Origin: Pseudohoeflea suaedae
Lineage (GTDB): Bacteria > Pseudomonadota > Alphaproteobacteria > Rhizobiales > Rhizobiaceae
Assembly (NCBI RefSeq): GCF_004354915.1
Contig: NZ_SMSI01000003.1
Location: 187,501-251,500, forward strand
Length of the DNA stretch: 64,000 nt
Direction of reading: 5' to 3'
Made by a program: the position numbers and the translations under genes. Below are positions 53,563 to 62,689 of the stretch, one piece after another; position 1 is the first letter of the stretch, and the number at the start of each line of letters is the position of its first letter. Below the pieces are notes generated by a model. The model saw nothing but the letters and a program-made list of their open reading frames with translations, was not told where the DNA came from and ran no database searches.

Positions 53563-54609
53563 TCAGCGGACCTTGAGGAGGATCGACACCAGTGTGAGCG
53601 TGACGGCCATGTGCACCATGGCGAAGCGGGCAAGAACCTGGCTGTTCGACCAGTGGTGGTTCTTGCGCACGTGGTCATGCAGCGGAAAGCGGATGCCGGA
53701 GAACAGGCTGAGCTTGAAGAAACGCAGCATGGCGACCTTGAAAAGGCCGGTGGCGCCGTTGGCGAGGATCACCCCGGCACACACGACAATCAGGAACGGG
53801 TTGCCGCTGACCATCACGAGAATCCCGATCAACAACCCGATGGGACGCGAACCGGCATCGCCCATCATCACCGAGGACGGCGGCACGTTGTACCAGAGAT
53901 AGCCGGCGAGGCAGCCGCAGGTGATCGCGCAGACGATTGCCCATTTGTAGCCGTCGGCGTCGAACGGAAGCAGCAGGTAGCGCGACATCTCGATATGGCC
54001 GATGGCCATATAGAACAGAAGCCCCAGCACGGCGATCGAGATCAGCGCGAGCGTGCCCGACAGCCCGTCGACGCCGTCCGAGCAGTTGAGGGCGTTGATC
54101 GAGAACCAGATGATGCCGACGGCGACAGGGATGTGCAGCCAGGCCGGGACCGTGAGGATGTCGGCGGTGAAGGGAAGCCAGACCTTGGCGGGTTCGAAGC
54201 CGAAAATGATGACCGCTGCGGCGCATGCGAGAAGCAGGTCGCAGAGGCCGAGCGTCAGTTCGCTCAGGCCGCCCGACTTGTCATCGATGTAACCGAGCAC
54301 CGAGGCCGCCACGATCAGAAGCATCGAGCAGTAGATGCGCATGTCGAAGGGAACGAAGAGGAAGGCGGCGACGGCAATGATGCCGATCATGATGATGCCG
54401 GCGGAAATCGGCTTGCCGACGCTCGCGGCGGAATCCACCGCATGGGCGCGGCCACGGTCGGTCGGCAGGTATTTGGACAGAACCGGGATCAGGATCATCG
54501 CGGAGATCGCCGCGACCATGGTCCCGATCGCCGCGAGCATGAACGAGGACGTCAGAAGCCGGAGCGGACCCCAGCTGGGTGCGAGAAAAGCTGCAATGTC
54601 GCTGATCAT
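53563..54609 (-). CDS. MraY-like phospho-sugar transferase (glycosyltransferase family 4)
   Basis: 348 residues with about ten transmembrane helices. Polyprenyl-phosphate phospho-GlcNAc/MurNAc-pentapeptide transferase family motifs: YIDDKSGGLSE (acidic pair), FSINALNCSDGVDGLSG (MraY has NLTDGLDG), MMGDAGSRPIGLLIG, and the C-terminal PLHDHVRKNHHWSNSQVLARF in place of MraY HHHFE. It is not in a division/cell-wall cluster, so it is probably a paralogue used for another glycan or a conditional enzyme. Neighbour of PPK2 on the same strand, 100 bp upstream of it. Confidence 0.83.
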   Translation of the reverse strand: MISDIAAFLAPSWGPLRLLTSSFMLAAIGTMVAAISAMILIPVLSKYLPTDRGRAHAVDSAASVGKPISAGIIMIGIIAVAAFLFVPFDMRIYCSMLLIVAASVLGYIDDKSGGLSELTLGLCDLLLACAAAVIIFGFEPAKVWLPFTADILTVPAWLHIPVAVGIIWFSINALNCSDGVDGLSGTLALISIAVLGLLFYMAIGHIEMSRYLLLPFDADGYKWAIVCAITCGCLAGYLWYNVPPSSVMMGDAGSRPIGLLIGILVMVSGNPFLIVVCAGVILANGATGLFKVAMLRFFKLSLFSGIRFPLHDHVRKNHHWSNSQVLARFAMVHMAVTLTLVSILLKVR

Positions 54610-54716
54610 TACGGAAGGTTCCCCGGTCTATCGGCTGTGCTCTTAGCTGGTCACGGGGCTGATTGAAAGCGCCCGAAGCGTTGAAATTGGGGCGATGCGA
54701 CCGCAAGCACCCTGCG

Positions 54717-54749
54717 GTGACAGTTTTCCACCACTCAGAAAACTGTCAC
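54717..54749. repeat. Perfect 12-bp inverted repeat overlapping a PHO box
   Basis: GTGACAGTTTTC (54717-54728) and its exact complement GAAAACTGTCAC (54738-54749) with a 9-bp spacer. The right arm contains the first CTGTCAC half of the PHO box; the left arm carries the same half-site in opposite orientation. Confidence 0.75.
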
Positions 54750-54760
54750 GCGACTGACAT
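54743..54760 (+). promoter_or_regulatory. PHO box (PhoB binding site)
   Basis: CTGTCAC-GCGA-CTGACAT: two 7-bp direct repeats with 4-bp spacing as in the PhoB consensus (CTGTCAT-N4-CTGTCAC), one mismatch in the second repeat. It lies 50 bp before the ATG of the phytase-like gene, in the normal place of a -35 region, with CATTTA about 10 bp further as a possible -10. Confidence 0.7.
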
Positions 54761-54810
54761 GTAACTGGATCATTTAGCTCCAATCCCGAATTTCCCAAGG
54801 AGCACCCAGA

Positions 54811-57027
54811 ATGGCAATCGTTTCGAAGATGAATGGCGGCGTTTGCCTTGCCGCTGTCACCGCCGTACTTCTGACGGCCACCGCAATGAGCGCTTCGGCG
54901 GAGCCGGTATTCAACCGCAGCGCGTCTTTCCCGGTCGCCCAGAACCTTCCCGACGATGTCGATCTTTCCACCGAGACCTCGTCCGAGATCATCGCAGCCA
55001 GCGAAGACGGCATGACGCTCGTCTACTCGGACAGCCCGTTGGGGGCGATCGGCTTTGTCGACATCGCCGATCCGAAAGCGCCGAAGGCGGGCGGTTCCGT
55101 CAGGGTCGAAGGCGAACCCACTTCCGTCACCGTCAAGGGCGGCAAGGCCTTTCTCGCGGTCAACACGTCCGAAGACTACGTCAACACGAGCGGCCAGTTG
55201 CTCACCATCGACATGGAAAGCCACGAGATCGAGGCAAGCTGCGATCTCGGCGGTCAGCCGGACTCGGTTGCGGCTGCACCGGATGGCTCGTTCCTGACGG
55301 TAGCGATCGAGAACGAGCGCAACGAAGATCTTGACGACGGCAAACTGCCTCAGATGCCCGCGGGCGACCTCGTCATCCTTCCGCTGTCGGAGGGGGCCGT
55401 CGACTGCGGTGCGATCATGCATGTCGACGTGACGGGACTGGCGGAGATCGCGCCGGAGGACCCCGAGCCGGAATTCGTCGACGTCAACTCGAAGGGCGAG
55501 ATCGCGCTGACGCTGCAGGAAAACAATCACATCGTGATCGTCGACGGCAAGTCGGGCGAGATCATCTCGCATTTCTCCGCCGGTACGGTCGATCTGGATG
55601 GAATCGACGTCGAGAAAGACGGCAAGCTCGATTTCACCGGCTCCCTCAAGGGGCTCAAGCGCGAGCCCGACACGGTGAAGTGGGTCGATGACGACCGCAT
55701 CGTCGTGGCGAACGAGGGCGACTACGAGGGCGGTTCGCGTGGCTTCACGATCTTCACCAGGGACGGTGAGGTGGCCTACGAATCCGGTGCTTCCTTCGAG
55801 CGGGAGATCGTGCGTCTCGGCATGTTCCCGGACAAGCGCGCCGGCAAGAAGGGCGTGGAGCCCGAAGGTCTGGCCGTCGCCGAATTCGATGGTCAGAACT
55901 ATATCTTCGTTCTCTCCGAGCGGGCTTCGGTGATGGGTGTCTACAGGGATACCGGCGGGGACCCCGAGCTGGTGCAGATGCTGCCGTCGGGCGTCGCGCC
56001 GGAATCGGCCGTCGCCATCCCCTCGCGCGGACTCGTCGCCACGGCCAACGAAGCCGATCTGGTGGAAGACGGTGCCGCCCGTTCGCATGTCATGGTCTAC
56101 CAGCTCGGCGATGGTCCGGCGGATTTCCCGCAGATCGTCTCCGCCGACAAGGATGGTTCGCCGATCGGCTGGGGTGCGATGTCGGGCCTGACCGCCGATC
56201 CCGAAGTTCCGGGCAAGCTCTATGCGATCAACGATTCCTTCTACGCCAACCAGCCTTCGATCTTCGTGATCGATGCCAATCAGACGCCGGCCGTCATCAC
56301 CGACGTCATCCGCGTGACGAAAGACGGCGCGCCGCTCGCGGGCCGCGACCAGGAAGGCATCGCGGCTGACGGACAGGGCGGCTTCTGGATCGCAAACGAG
56401 GGCAATCCGGAGAAGGAGCTGTTCCACGCCATCTATCATGTGGACGCCACCGGCGCGCTCGTCGAGGAAGTCGCCATTCCCGAAGACCTCAACGCCCAGC
56501 AGGTGCGTTTCGGTTTCGAAGGCATCACCCTGGTCGGTGAGGGCGGCGACATGACCCTCTGGATGGCCGTGCAGCGTGAATGGAAGGACGATGAGAAAGG
56601 CTTCGTGAAGCTCGTCTCCTACAAGCCCGCGACCGGGGAATGGGGCGCGGTGTCCTATCCGCTCGACGCGAGCGAGAAGGGCTGGGTCGGCCTGTCGGAA
56701 ATCGTCACCCATGAGGGGGCGGTCTATGTCATCGAGCGTGACAACCAGATCGGTGACGCGGCCAGCATCAAGAAGCTCTACAAGGTTGCGATCGATGAGC
56801 TTCAGCCGGCACCGATCGGCGGCGAACTGCCGGTGGTCAGCAAGGAACTCGTGCACGACTTCCTGCCGGATCTCGCCTCGCTCACCAACGGCTACGTGGT
56901 CGACAAGCTCGAAGGCTTCACCTTCGATGCCGCCGGCAACGCCTTTGCCATTACCGACAATGACGGGGTGGACGACTCCTCCGGCGAGACCTTGTTCTGG
57001 AAGATCGACATGACCGCGACCAACTGA
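54811..57027 (+). CDS. Secreted esterase-like/phytase family protein
   Basis: 738 residues with a signal peptide (residues 1-30, AVTAVLLTATAMSASAEP). The mature protein is a repeated beta-propeller: DSPLGAIGFVDIADPKAP, PTSVTVKGGKAFLAVNTSEDY, QENNHIVIVDGKSGE, EPEGLAVAEFDGQNYIFVLSERAS in the first half and a second half with AGRDQEGIAADGQGGFWIANEGNP and LEGFTFDAAGNAFAITDNDGVDDSSGE, the pattern of the esterase-like-activity-of-phytase family. It likely hydrolyses phosphate esters outside the inner membrane. AAGGAG eight bases before the ATG. Preceded by a PHO box and followed by a terminator: a single-gene phosphate-starvation unit. Exact substrate unknown. Confidence 0.88.
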   Translation: MAIVSKMNGGVCLAAVTAVLLTATAMSASAEPVFNRSASFPVAQNLPDDVDLSTETSSEIIAASEDGMTLVYSDSPLGAIGFVDIADPKAPKAGGSVRVEGEPTSVTVKGGKAFLAVNTSEDYVNTSGQLLTIDMESHEIEASCDLGGQPDSVAAAPDGSFLTVAIENERNEDLDDGKLPQMPAGDLVILPLSEGAVDCGAIMHVDVTGLAEIAPEDPEPEFVDVNSKGEIALTLQENNHIVIVDGKSGEIISHFSAGTVDLDGIDVEKDGKLDFTGSLKGLKREPDTVKWVDDDRIVVANEGDYEGGSRGFTIFTRDGEVAYESGASFEREIVRLGMFPDKRAGKKGVEPEGLAVAEFDGQNYIFVLSERASVMGVYRDTGGDPELVQMLPSGVAPESAVAIPSRGLVATANEADLVEDGAARSHVMVYQLGDGPADFPQIVSADKDGSPIGWGAMSGLTADPEVPGKLYAINDSFYANQPSIFVIDANQTPAVITDVIRVTKDGAPLAGRDQEGIAADGQGGFWIANEGNPEKELFHAIYHVDATGALVEEVAIPEDLNAQQVRFGFEGITLVGEGGDMTLWMAVQREWKDDEKGFVKLVSYKPATGEWGAVSYPLDASEKGWVGLSEIVTHEGAVYVIERDNQIGDAASIKKLYKVAIDELQPAPIGGELPVVSKELVHDFLPDLASLTNGYVVDKLEGFTFDAAGNAFAITDNDGVDDSSGETLFWKIDMTATN

Positions 57028-57045
57028 GAGCGACATGGTTAACAC

Positions 57046-57076
57046 AACACCCGGCCAGAAATGGCCGGGTGTTTCT
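57046..57076 (+). terminator. Rho-independent terminator
   Basis: Stem AACACCCGGCC/GGCCGGGTGTT with a 6-nt loop AGAAAT, followed by TCT and a short T-rich stretch, 18 bp after the phytase-like gene stop. Confidence 0.75.
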
Positions 57077-57194
57077 ATCACGCAGATAGTAGCGTAAATT
57101 TTCCCGGAAAACGGGCATTTAGGTGATTAACGTTTGCTAAAGCGGGGGGCGGATATACTCGGCGTCGTAGTATTGCGTAACGGGTGTATCGAGT

Positions 57195-57893
57195 ATGGCT
57201 GCCGCCAAACGCCGATTATTTTCCGCATTCAGGATTTCCAGGAAGCTGATCCTCATCACGGGTGGGTTTCTGGTGCTTCTTGGCGCCTCGGGCACCGCCA
57301 CCCTTCTGTTCGGCGGTGGCTTTCACTTTTCAAAGGGTGAAACAGCCGACATGGCCAGCGGGTCATGCAAGACGATCTACACGTCGAAATTCCTGCGTTC
57401 CGGCGAAAGGCGTCTCGTCGCGGTCATTCGTGCCGATGACGAAAAGCCCGCGCACCGGGTGCAGACGGGGCTGCGGATCGCACGGTTTCTTTCCGAGAGC
57501 GAAAAGCCGGATCTCGTTACCATCCAGATGGCCGACATGCACGGGCCGGAAAGCCGGATCGATATTCGCGGCCCGATGATCGGCACCGAGATCGTCTATG
57601 CGCCGAACCCGAACCGCTCGCGAGCGACGAACCGCGTCTGGGAAGTCCGCTATATCGACGCCAAGCCTTCCAGGATGGGCTATTATTTCGGGCAGAAGAT
57701 CAGCCTGCCGGAAGACGAGATCGAGACGGTGCTGCGCGAGGTCGAGCCGTTTCACGGCTGTGACGGCGATCTCGTGGAAACTGCAGCGCTCGACAGCGGT
57801 CACGGCGAAAGTTCCGGACATGCCGAGGACGTCGCGGGTCACGGCGACGAAAAAGCCGCGGCCGACGACGGCCACGGCTCCTCAGGTCACTAA
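57195..57893 (+). CDS. Membrane-anchored protein of unknown function with a His-rich tail
   Basis: 232 residues; I recognise no characterised family. A positively charged start (AAAKRRLFSAFRISRK) leads to one hydrophobic helix, LILITGGFLVLLGASGTATLLF (residues 18-39), so it is an N-terminal anchor with the rest in the periplasm. The middle (KTIYTSKFLRSGERRLVAVIRADD ... GPMIGTEIVYAPNPNRS) looks like a compact globular domain. The last 35 residues repeat Gly-His (SGHGESSGHAED, GHGDEKAA, DGHGSSGH) and may bind metal. It ends 28 bp from the convergent lysS stop. Confidence 0.75.
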   Translation: MAAAKRRLFSAFRISRKLILITGGFLVLLGASGTATLLFGGGFHFSKGETADMASGSCKTIYTSKFLRSGERRLVAVIRADDEKPAHRVQTGLRIARFLSESEKPDLVTIQMADMHGPESRIDIRGPMIGTEIVYAPNPNRSRATNRVWEVRYIDAKPSRMGYYFGQKISLPEDEIETVLREVEPFHGCDGDLVETAALDSGHGESSGHAEDVAGHGDEKAAADDGHGSSGH

Positions 57894-57921
57894 AACCGAA
57901 ATCCGGTTCTGAACGGAGATC

Positions 57922-59421
57922 CTACTCGCTGCGCGACTTGCGTGCCGGGAAGAGGATCACGTCGCGGATCGAGGGGGCGTTGGTCAAAAGCATCGTCAGG
58001 CGATCGACGCCGATGCCGAGACCGCCAGCCGGCGGCATGCCCTGATCGATCGCATCGAGAAACTCCTCGTCGAGCTGCTTGGCCGTCTCGCCGCGGGCAT
58101 GGGCCTGCTCGAGCTGCTCGACCATGCGGGCGCGCTGTTCTTCCGGATCGTTGAGCTCGGAGAAGGCGTTGCCGATTTCCCAGGCGTTGCAATAGGTCTC
58201 GAAGCGCTCGACCAGGCGCGGTTCGCCCGGTACTTCCTTGGCAAACGGCGAAATGTCCTTGGGGAAGTGGGTGACGTGGGACGGCTGGATCAGCGTCGCT
58301 TCCACCTTCTCCTCGAAGATGAAGGCCAGGCACTCGCCCCAGGTCCAGTCATCCTCGACTTCCGAGAAGCCGGCCGCCTTGCTGGCCGCACGGGCTTCCT
58401 CGTCGGTGGTCATGGCGAGGAAGTCGATGCCGGTGACTTCCTTGACGGCATCCGGCATCGGCACGCGGCGGAAGGGACCCTTGAAGGAGATTTCCTTGTC
58501 GCCATAGGTGAATTCCGTGGAGCCGTGGATCGACAGCGCGAGCGCCTCGAACATCCGTTCGACGAGTTTCATGATGTCTTCGTAATCGGCGTAGGCCCAA
58601 TAGCACTCGAGCATGGTGAACTCGGGATTGTGCCGGGTGGAAACACCTTCGTTGCGGAAGTTGCGGTTGATTTCGAACACCTTGTCGGAGAGGCCCGAAA
58701 CCAGCGTACGCTTGAGGAAAAGCTCCGGCGCGATACGCAGATACATGTCGAGTTTCAGCGTGTTGTGGTGGGTGCGGAACGGATCGGCTGTCGCACCGCC
58801 ATAGACCGAATGCAGCATCGGCGTCTCGACTTCCATGAAGCCGTCATCTTCCATGAAACGGCGGATGCCGGAGACGATCCTGGAGCGCTGCTGGAAGCGG
58901 AGCTTGGACTCCTCGTTGGCGATGATGTCGAGGTGACGCTTGCGATAGCGCTGTTCGATGTCGGCAAGCCCATGCCACTTTTCGGGCATCGGCAGCAGCG
59001 ACTTCGTCAGCATGGTGATCTCGTGGGCGTTGACCGTCAGTTCGCCGCGCTTGGTGCGGCGGACCATGCCCGTCACGCCGATGATGTCGCCGAGATCGAG
59101 GAAGGGAAGAAGCTCGCGGGTCTCCTCGCTCGCATAATCCTTGTGGGTGAACACCTGGATCTTGCCCGATGCGTCATGCAGATCCATGAACATGCCGGAA
59201 TTGCGCGACGAATAGATCCGGCCCGCGATGGTGACGATGTCACCGGTCTCGGTGTCGGGCTCGATGTCGGCGTATTTCTCGGCCAGTTCCTGGTTGGTGA
59301 TGGTCCGGTGAAAATGGGCCGGATAGACGGTGTCGAGCTTCTCGCGCAATTGCGCCAGCTTCTGGGCGCGCACTTCGGTGGCGTTCGACGAGAGGCCGGT
59401 TTCCTGAGCTTTGTCGGTCAT
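57922..59421 (-). CDS. lysS: Lysyl-tRNA synthetase (class II)
   Basis: 499 residues, class II LysRS. N-terminal anticodon-binding OB-fold (TGDIVTIAGRIYSSRNSGMFMDLHDASGKIQ), motif 2 FEINRNFRNEGVSTRHNPEFTMLECY, and motif 3 GLGIGVDRLTMLLTNAPSIRDVILFP at the C-terminus. Charges tRNA-Lys in the cytoplasm. The ATG at 59421 is 34 bp after the gltX stop, so the two synthetases are probably one transcript, an arrangement common in rhizobia. Confidence 0.97.
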   Translation of the reverse strand: MTDKAQETGLSSNATEVRAQKLAQLREKLDTVYPAHFHRTITNQELAEKYADIEPDTETGDIVTIAGRIYSSRNSGMFMDLHDASGKIQVFTHKDYASEETRELLPFLDLGDIIGVTGMVRRTKRGELTVNAHEITMLTKSLLPMPEKWHGLADIEQRYRKRHLDIIANEESKLRFQQRSRIVSGIRRFMEDDGFMEVETPMLHSVYGGATADPFRTHHNTLKLDMYLRIAPELFLKRTLVSGLSDKVFEINRNFRNEGVSTRHNPEFTMLECYWAYADYEDIMKLVERMFEALALSIHGSTEFTYGDKEISFKGPFRRVPMPDAVKEVTGIDFLAMTTDEEARAASKAAGFSEVEDDWTWGECLAFIFEEKVEATLIQPSHVTHFPKDISPFAKEVPGEPRLVERFETYCNAWEIGNAFSELNDPEEQRARMVEQLEQAHARGETAKQLDEEFLDAIDQGMPPAGGLGIGVDRLTMLLTNAPSIRDVILFPARKSRSE

Positions 59422-59455
59422 GGGCGTTTTCCGTTTCCGGTCTGGTAATTCGGGG

Positions 59456-60910
59456 TCAGGCGGCAAGCGAGGCTTGCAGGACCTCGCGCGCATCCTTGAG
59501 CCGCTGGCGAACGGCGGCGCGGCCAAGGATCGCCATGGAATCGAATAGCGGCAGCGAACGGGCCGAACCGCTCATGGCGACGAAGAGGGGCGGCAGGAAG
59601 ACGCGCAGCTTGCGGTCCATCTTGTCGGAGACCGCGCGCAGTTCCGCCTCGATCGTCTCGGCGTTCCATTCCGTCAGGGCTTCGAGCGCCGGCGCGACTT
59701 CCGTGATGATTTCGACGCAATCGGCCAGTTCGATCTTCTTGAGACCCTCGAAATGCGCCGGGGTCAGGCCGAGATCGGATTTCAGCAGAAATCCTGTCAG
59801 GTCCGGCAGTTCGCCGAATTTCTGGACGCGCGACTGCGCCAGGCGCAGGCCCTGGGTCAGGCGGTCGCCGTGCATTGCCCAGTCACGGACGCGGGCGAGG
59901 AAATCGTCTTCCGAAAGCTTCTCGCGCAGCCAGCGGCCGTTGAGCCAGTCGAGCTTCTGGATATCGAAGATCGCGCCGGCCTTGGACAGGTTCCCGGTGT
60001 CGAAACGGGCGATCAGTTCGTCCATGTCGAGGAGTTCCTCACCCTCGGCGATCTGGATGAAGAACAGGCCGAGGAAGTTCATCAGCGCTTCCGGCAGATA
60101 GCCGAGGCCCGCATAGAACGGGATCGAGGTCGGGTTCTTGCGCTTGGACAGCTTCGACTTGTCGGCATTGCGCATCAGCGACAGGTGCATGAAGACCGGC
60201 GGCTCGAGGCCGAGATACCGGTAGATCAGAATGTGCTTCGGCACCGAGGCGAGCCATTCCTCGCCGCGGGCGACGTGGGTGATCTTCATCAGGTGGTCGT
60301 CGACGACATTGGCCATGTGGTAGGTCGGCATGCCGTCGGCCTTGAGCAGGACCTGCATGTCGACGGCGTCCCACGGAATCTCGACTTCGCCATAGACGGC
60401 GTCGGTGAACTTGCAGACGCCTTCCTCGGGGATCTTCATGCGCACGACATGCGGCTCGCCGGCATCGACGCGGCTCGTCACTTCCTCGGCGGACAGGTGA
60501 AGGCAGTGACCGTCATATTTCGGCGGCTTGCCCGCGGCGCGCTGGGCGGCGCGCATCTCGTCGAGACGCTCGGGCGTGCAGAAGCACTTGAAGCCGTGAC
60601 CGGCTTCCACGATCCTGTCGACATAGGGACGGTAGATGTCCTTGCGTTCGGACTGGCGGTAGGGACCGTATTCGCCACCGACATCGGGGCCCTCGTCCCA
60701 TTCCAGTCCGCACCATTTCAGCGCGTCGAGGACCTTCTCCTCGTATTCGCGGGTCGAACGGGTCGCATCGGTATCCTCAATGCGCAGCACGAACGTGCCT
60801 TCGTTCTTGCGGGCGAAGAGATAGTTGAACAGCGCAATATAGGCGGTGCCGACATGGGGTTCGCCGGTGGGAGAGGGGGCAATGCGCACCCGGGGTTTGG
60901 TCTGTGCCAT
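59456..60910 (-). CDS. gltX: Glutamyl-tRNA synthetase
   Basis: 484 residues, class I. HIGH-type motif RIAPSPTGEPHVGTAYIALFN, VLRIEDTDATRSTREYEEKVL, CFCTPERLDEMRAAQ and KMSKS-type motif DKSKLSKRKNPTS. The ATG at 60910 gives the usual MAQTKPRVRIAPSPTG start; an in-frame GTG at 60922 is possible. Rhizobia often have two GltX paralogues; which tRNA (Glu or Gln) this one charges is not decided. Promoter expected in 60911-61143. Confidence 0.96.
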   Translation of the reverse strand: MAQTKPRVRIAPSPTGEPHVGTAYIALFNYLFARKNEGTFVLRIEDTDATRSTREYEEKVLDALKWCGLEWDEGPDVGGEYGPYRQSERKDIYRPYVDRIVEAGHGFKCFCTPERLDEMRAAQRAAGKPPKYDGHCLHLSAEEVTSRVDAGEPHVVRMKIPEEGVCKFTDAVYGEVEIPWDAVDMQVLLKADGMPTYHMANVVDDHLMKITHVARGEEWLASVPKHILIYRYLGLEPPVFMHLSLMRNADKSKLSKRKNPTSIPFYAGLGYLPEALMNFLGLFFIQIAEGEELLDMDELIARFDTGNLSKAGAIFDIQKLDWLNGRWLREKLSEDDFLARVRDWAMHGDRLTQGLRLAQSRVQKFGELPDLTGFLLKSDLGLTPAHFEGLKKIELADCVEIITEVAPALEALTEWNAETIEAELRAVSDKMDRKLRVFLPPLFVAMSGSARSLPLFDSMAILGRAAVRQRLKDAREVLQASLAA

Positions 60911-61143
60911 GGTAATCGTCACTCGGTCTCGGTGTGGCCGCGTCCAGCGCGGCTGCCCCGGCGACCGGACCTTGGAAATGAAGGTCTTTGGAAAGCGGGC
61001 CGGAACAGGGAAATTCGGTCCGCCTTAGGCCACATTGCCATGCGCACGTCAAGTATTCGGCCCGGTTGCGGGAGGCTCGCTTCTATTTACCTCGCGCACG
61101 GCTCCTGATATCGCCAGCAGGCACAAACACGTAGGGGGAATGC

Positions 61144-62598
61144 ATGTATCTCGGACTCGATCTCGGTACCTCGTCGGTCAAGGCGCTCCTGATGGATGAC
61201 AACCAATCCGTCATAGGCTCGGCGACGGCCGCGCTCAGCGTCGAGCGCCCGCACCCGGGATGGTCGGAGCAGGATCCGGCAAACTGGATTTCCGCAGTGC
61301 GTGCCGCAGTGTCGCAATTGTCCGCCGCGCACAAGTCCGAGGTCGCCGCCATCAAGGGCGTCGGATTGTCGGGTCACATGCACGGAGCGACGACGATCGA
61401 CGCCTCGGGCCGCGTGATCCGGCCCTGCATCCTCTGGAACGATACGCGCAGCCACAAGGAAGCTGCCGAGCTCGATGCCGATCCGCGTTTCCGCAAGGTC
61501 ACCGGCAATATCGTCTTCCCCGGCTTCACCGCGCCGAAGCTCGTCTGGATGGCGCGCAACGAGGCGGAGAATTTCAAGCGCATCGCGAAGGTGCTGCTGC
61601 CTAAGGATTATCTGCGTTTCTGGCTGACGGGCGAGACCATTTCGGAAATGTCGGATTCCGCCGGTACCGCCTGGCTCGACACCGGCAAGCGCGCCTGGGA
61701 TGACGCGCTTCTGTCTGCGACGGGCATGAAGCGCGAGCAGATGCCGTCGCTGATCGAAGGCACGGAAGTGGGCGGCACATTGCGCCCGGAGGTCGCAAGC
61801 GAACTCGGGCTGCCTGCGGGCGTACCGGTGGCGGGTGGCGCCGGCGACAATGCCGCGGCCGCCTGCGGCATGGGTACGGTGACCGATGGCGCGGCCTTCG
61901 CCTCGCTCGGCACCTCCGGCGTATTGTTTGCCGCCAATGATGCCTACCGGCCGAACCCGGAAAGTGCTGTTCATGCCTTCTGCCACGCTCTGCCGCAGAC
62001 CTGGCACCAGATGGGTGTCATCCTGTCGGCGACGGATTCGCTCAACTGGCTGGCCGGCATCACCGGCAAACGTCCGTCGGAACTCACGTCGCCGCTCGGC
62101 ACAAACGTGAAGGCGCCGGGATCGGTCACCTTCCTGCCCTATCTCTCCGGCGAGCGGACGCCGCATAATGATGCGCAGATCCGCGGTGCCTTTGCCGGGC
62201 TGGGTCACGAGGCGGACCAGAACGCGATGACGCGCGCCGTGCTCGAAGGCGTGGCATTCGCCTTCCGCGACAGTCTCGAGGCGCTCGGCCAGGCAGGGAC
62301 CAGGCTCGATCGCGTCACCGCCACCGGCGGCGGATCCCAGTCCCGCTACTGGCTGGAGGTCCTGGCCACCGTTCTCGGCATGCCGGTCGATCTTCCGGCC
62401 GACGGCGATTTCGGTGCCGCCTTCGGTGCCGCACGGCTTGGCCTGATTGCTGCCGAGAAGGTCGATCCGGCCCAGGTCTGCACCGCACCCGCCACCGCCG
62501 AAACGATCGAACCCGATTCCGCGCTTTCGGGCGCATTCGAGGAGGCCTATGGCCGCTACCGCGCGCTCTATCCCGCGCTGAAGCAGGCCATGGCCTGA
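61144..62598 (+). CDS. xylB: Xylulokinase
   Basis: 484 residues. MYLGLDLGTSSVKALLMDDNQ, the sugar-binding VGLSGHMHGATTIDASG and RPCILWNDTRS, GGAGDNAAAACGMG and TATGGGSQSRYWLEVLATVLGMPV match bacterial XylB. Converts D-xylulose to xylulose 5-phosphate for the pentose phosphate pathway. Stand-alone here, without xylA or a xylose transporter beside it; the GH43 gene at 35503 could release its precursor. In-frame ATG at 61144 after AGGGGGAATGC. Confidence 0.94.
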   Translation: MYLGLDLGTSSVKALLMDDNQSVIGSATAALSVERPHPGWSEQDPANWISAVRAAVSQLSAAHKSEVAAIKGVGLSGHMHGATTIDASGRVIRPCILWNDTRSHKEAAELDADPRFRKVTGNIVFPGFTAPKLVWMARNEAENFKRIAKVLLPKDYLRFWLTGETISEMSDSAGTAWLDTGKRAWDDALLSATGMKREQMPSLIEGTEVGGTLRPEVASELGLPAGVPVAGGAGDNAAAACGMGTVTDGAAFASLGTSGVLFAANDAYRPNPESAVHAFCHALPQTWHQMGVILSATDSLNWLAGITGKRPSELTSPLGTNVKAPGSVTFLPYLSGERTPHNDAQIRGAFAGLGHEADQNAMTRAVLEGVAFAFRDSLEALGQAGTRLDRVTATGGGSQSRYWLEVLATVLGMPVDLPADGDFGAAFGAARLGLIAAEKVDPAQVCTAPATAETIEPDSALSGAFEEAYGRYRALYPALKQAMA

Positions 62599-62689
62599 CA
62601 GGAACGCCGCCTTCCCCTGCCGGGAGCGCGGCCCACATGACGGCGGCAATCAGGTCCTCGCAGAGGCTGCCGCCCGACAGGAGAACGAC

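Noticed and set aside
54643-57081. Open frame of 812 codons on the minus strand
   Set aside because: Antisense shadow of the phytase-like gene, which has a signal peptide, RBS, PHO box and terminator.
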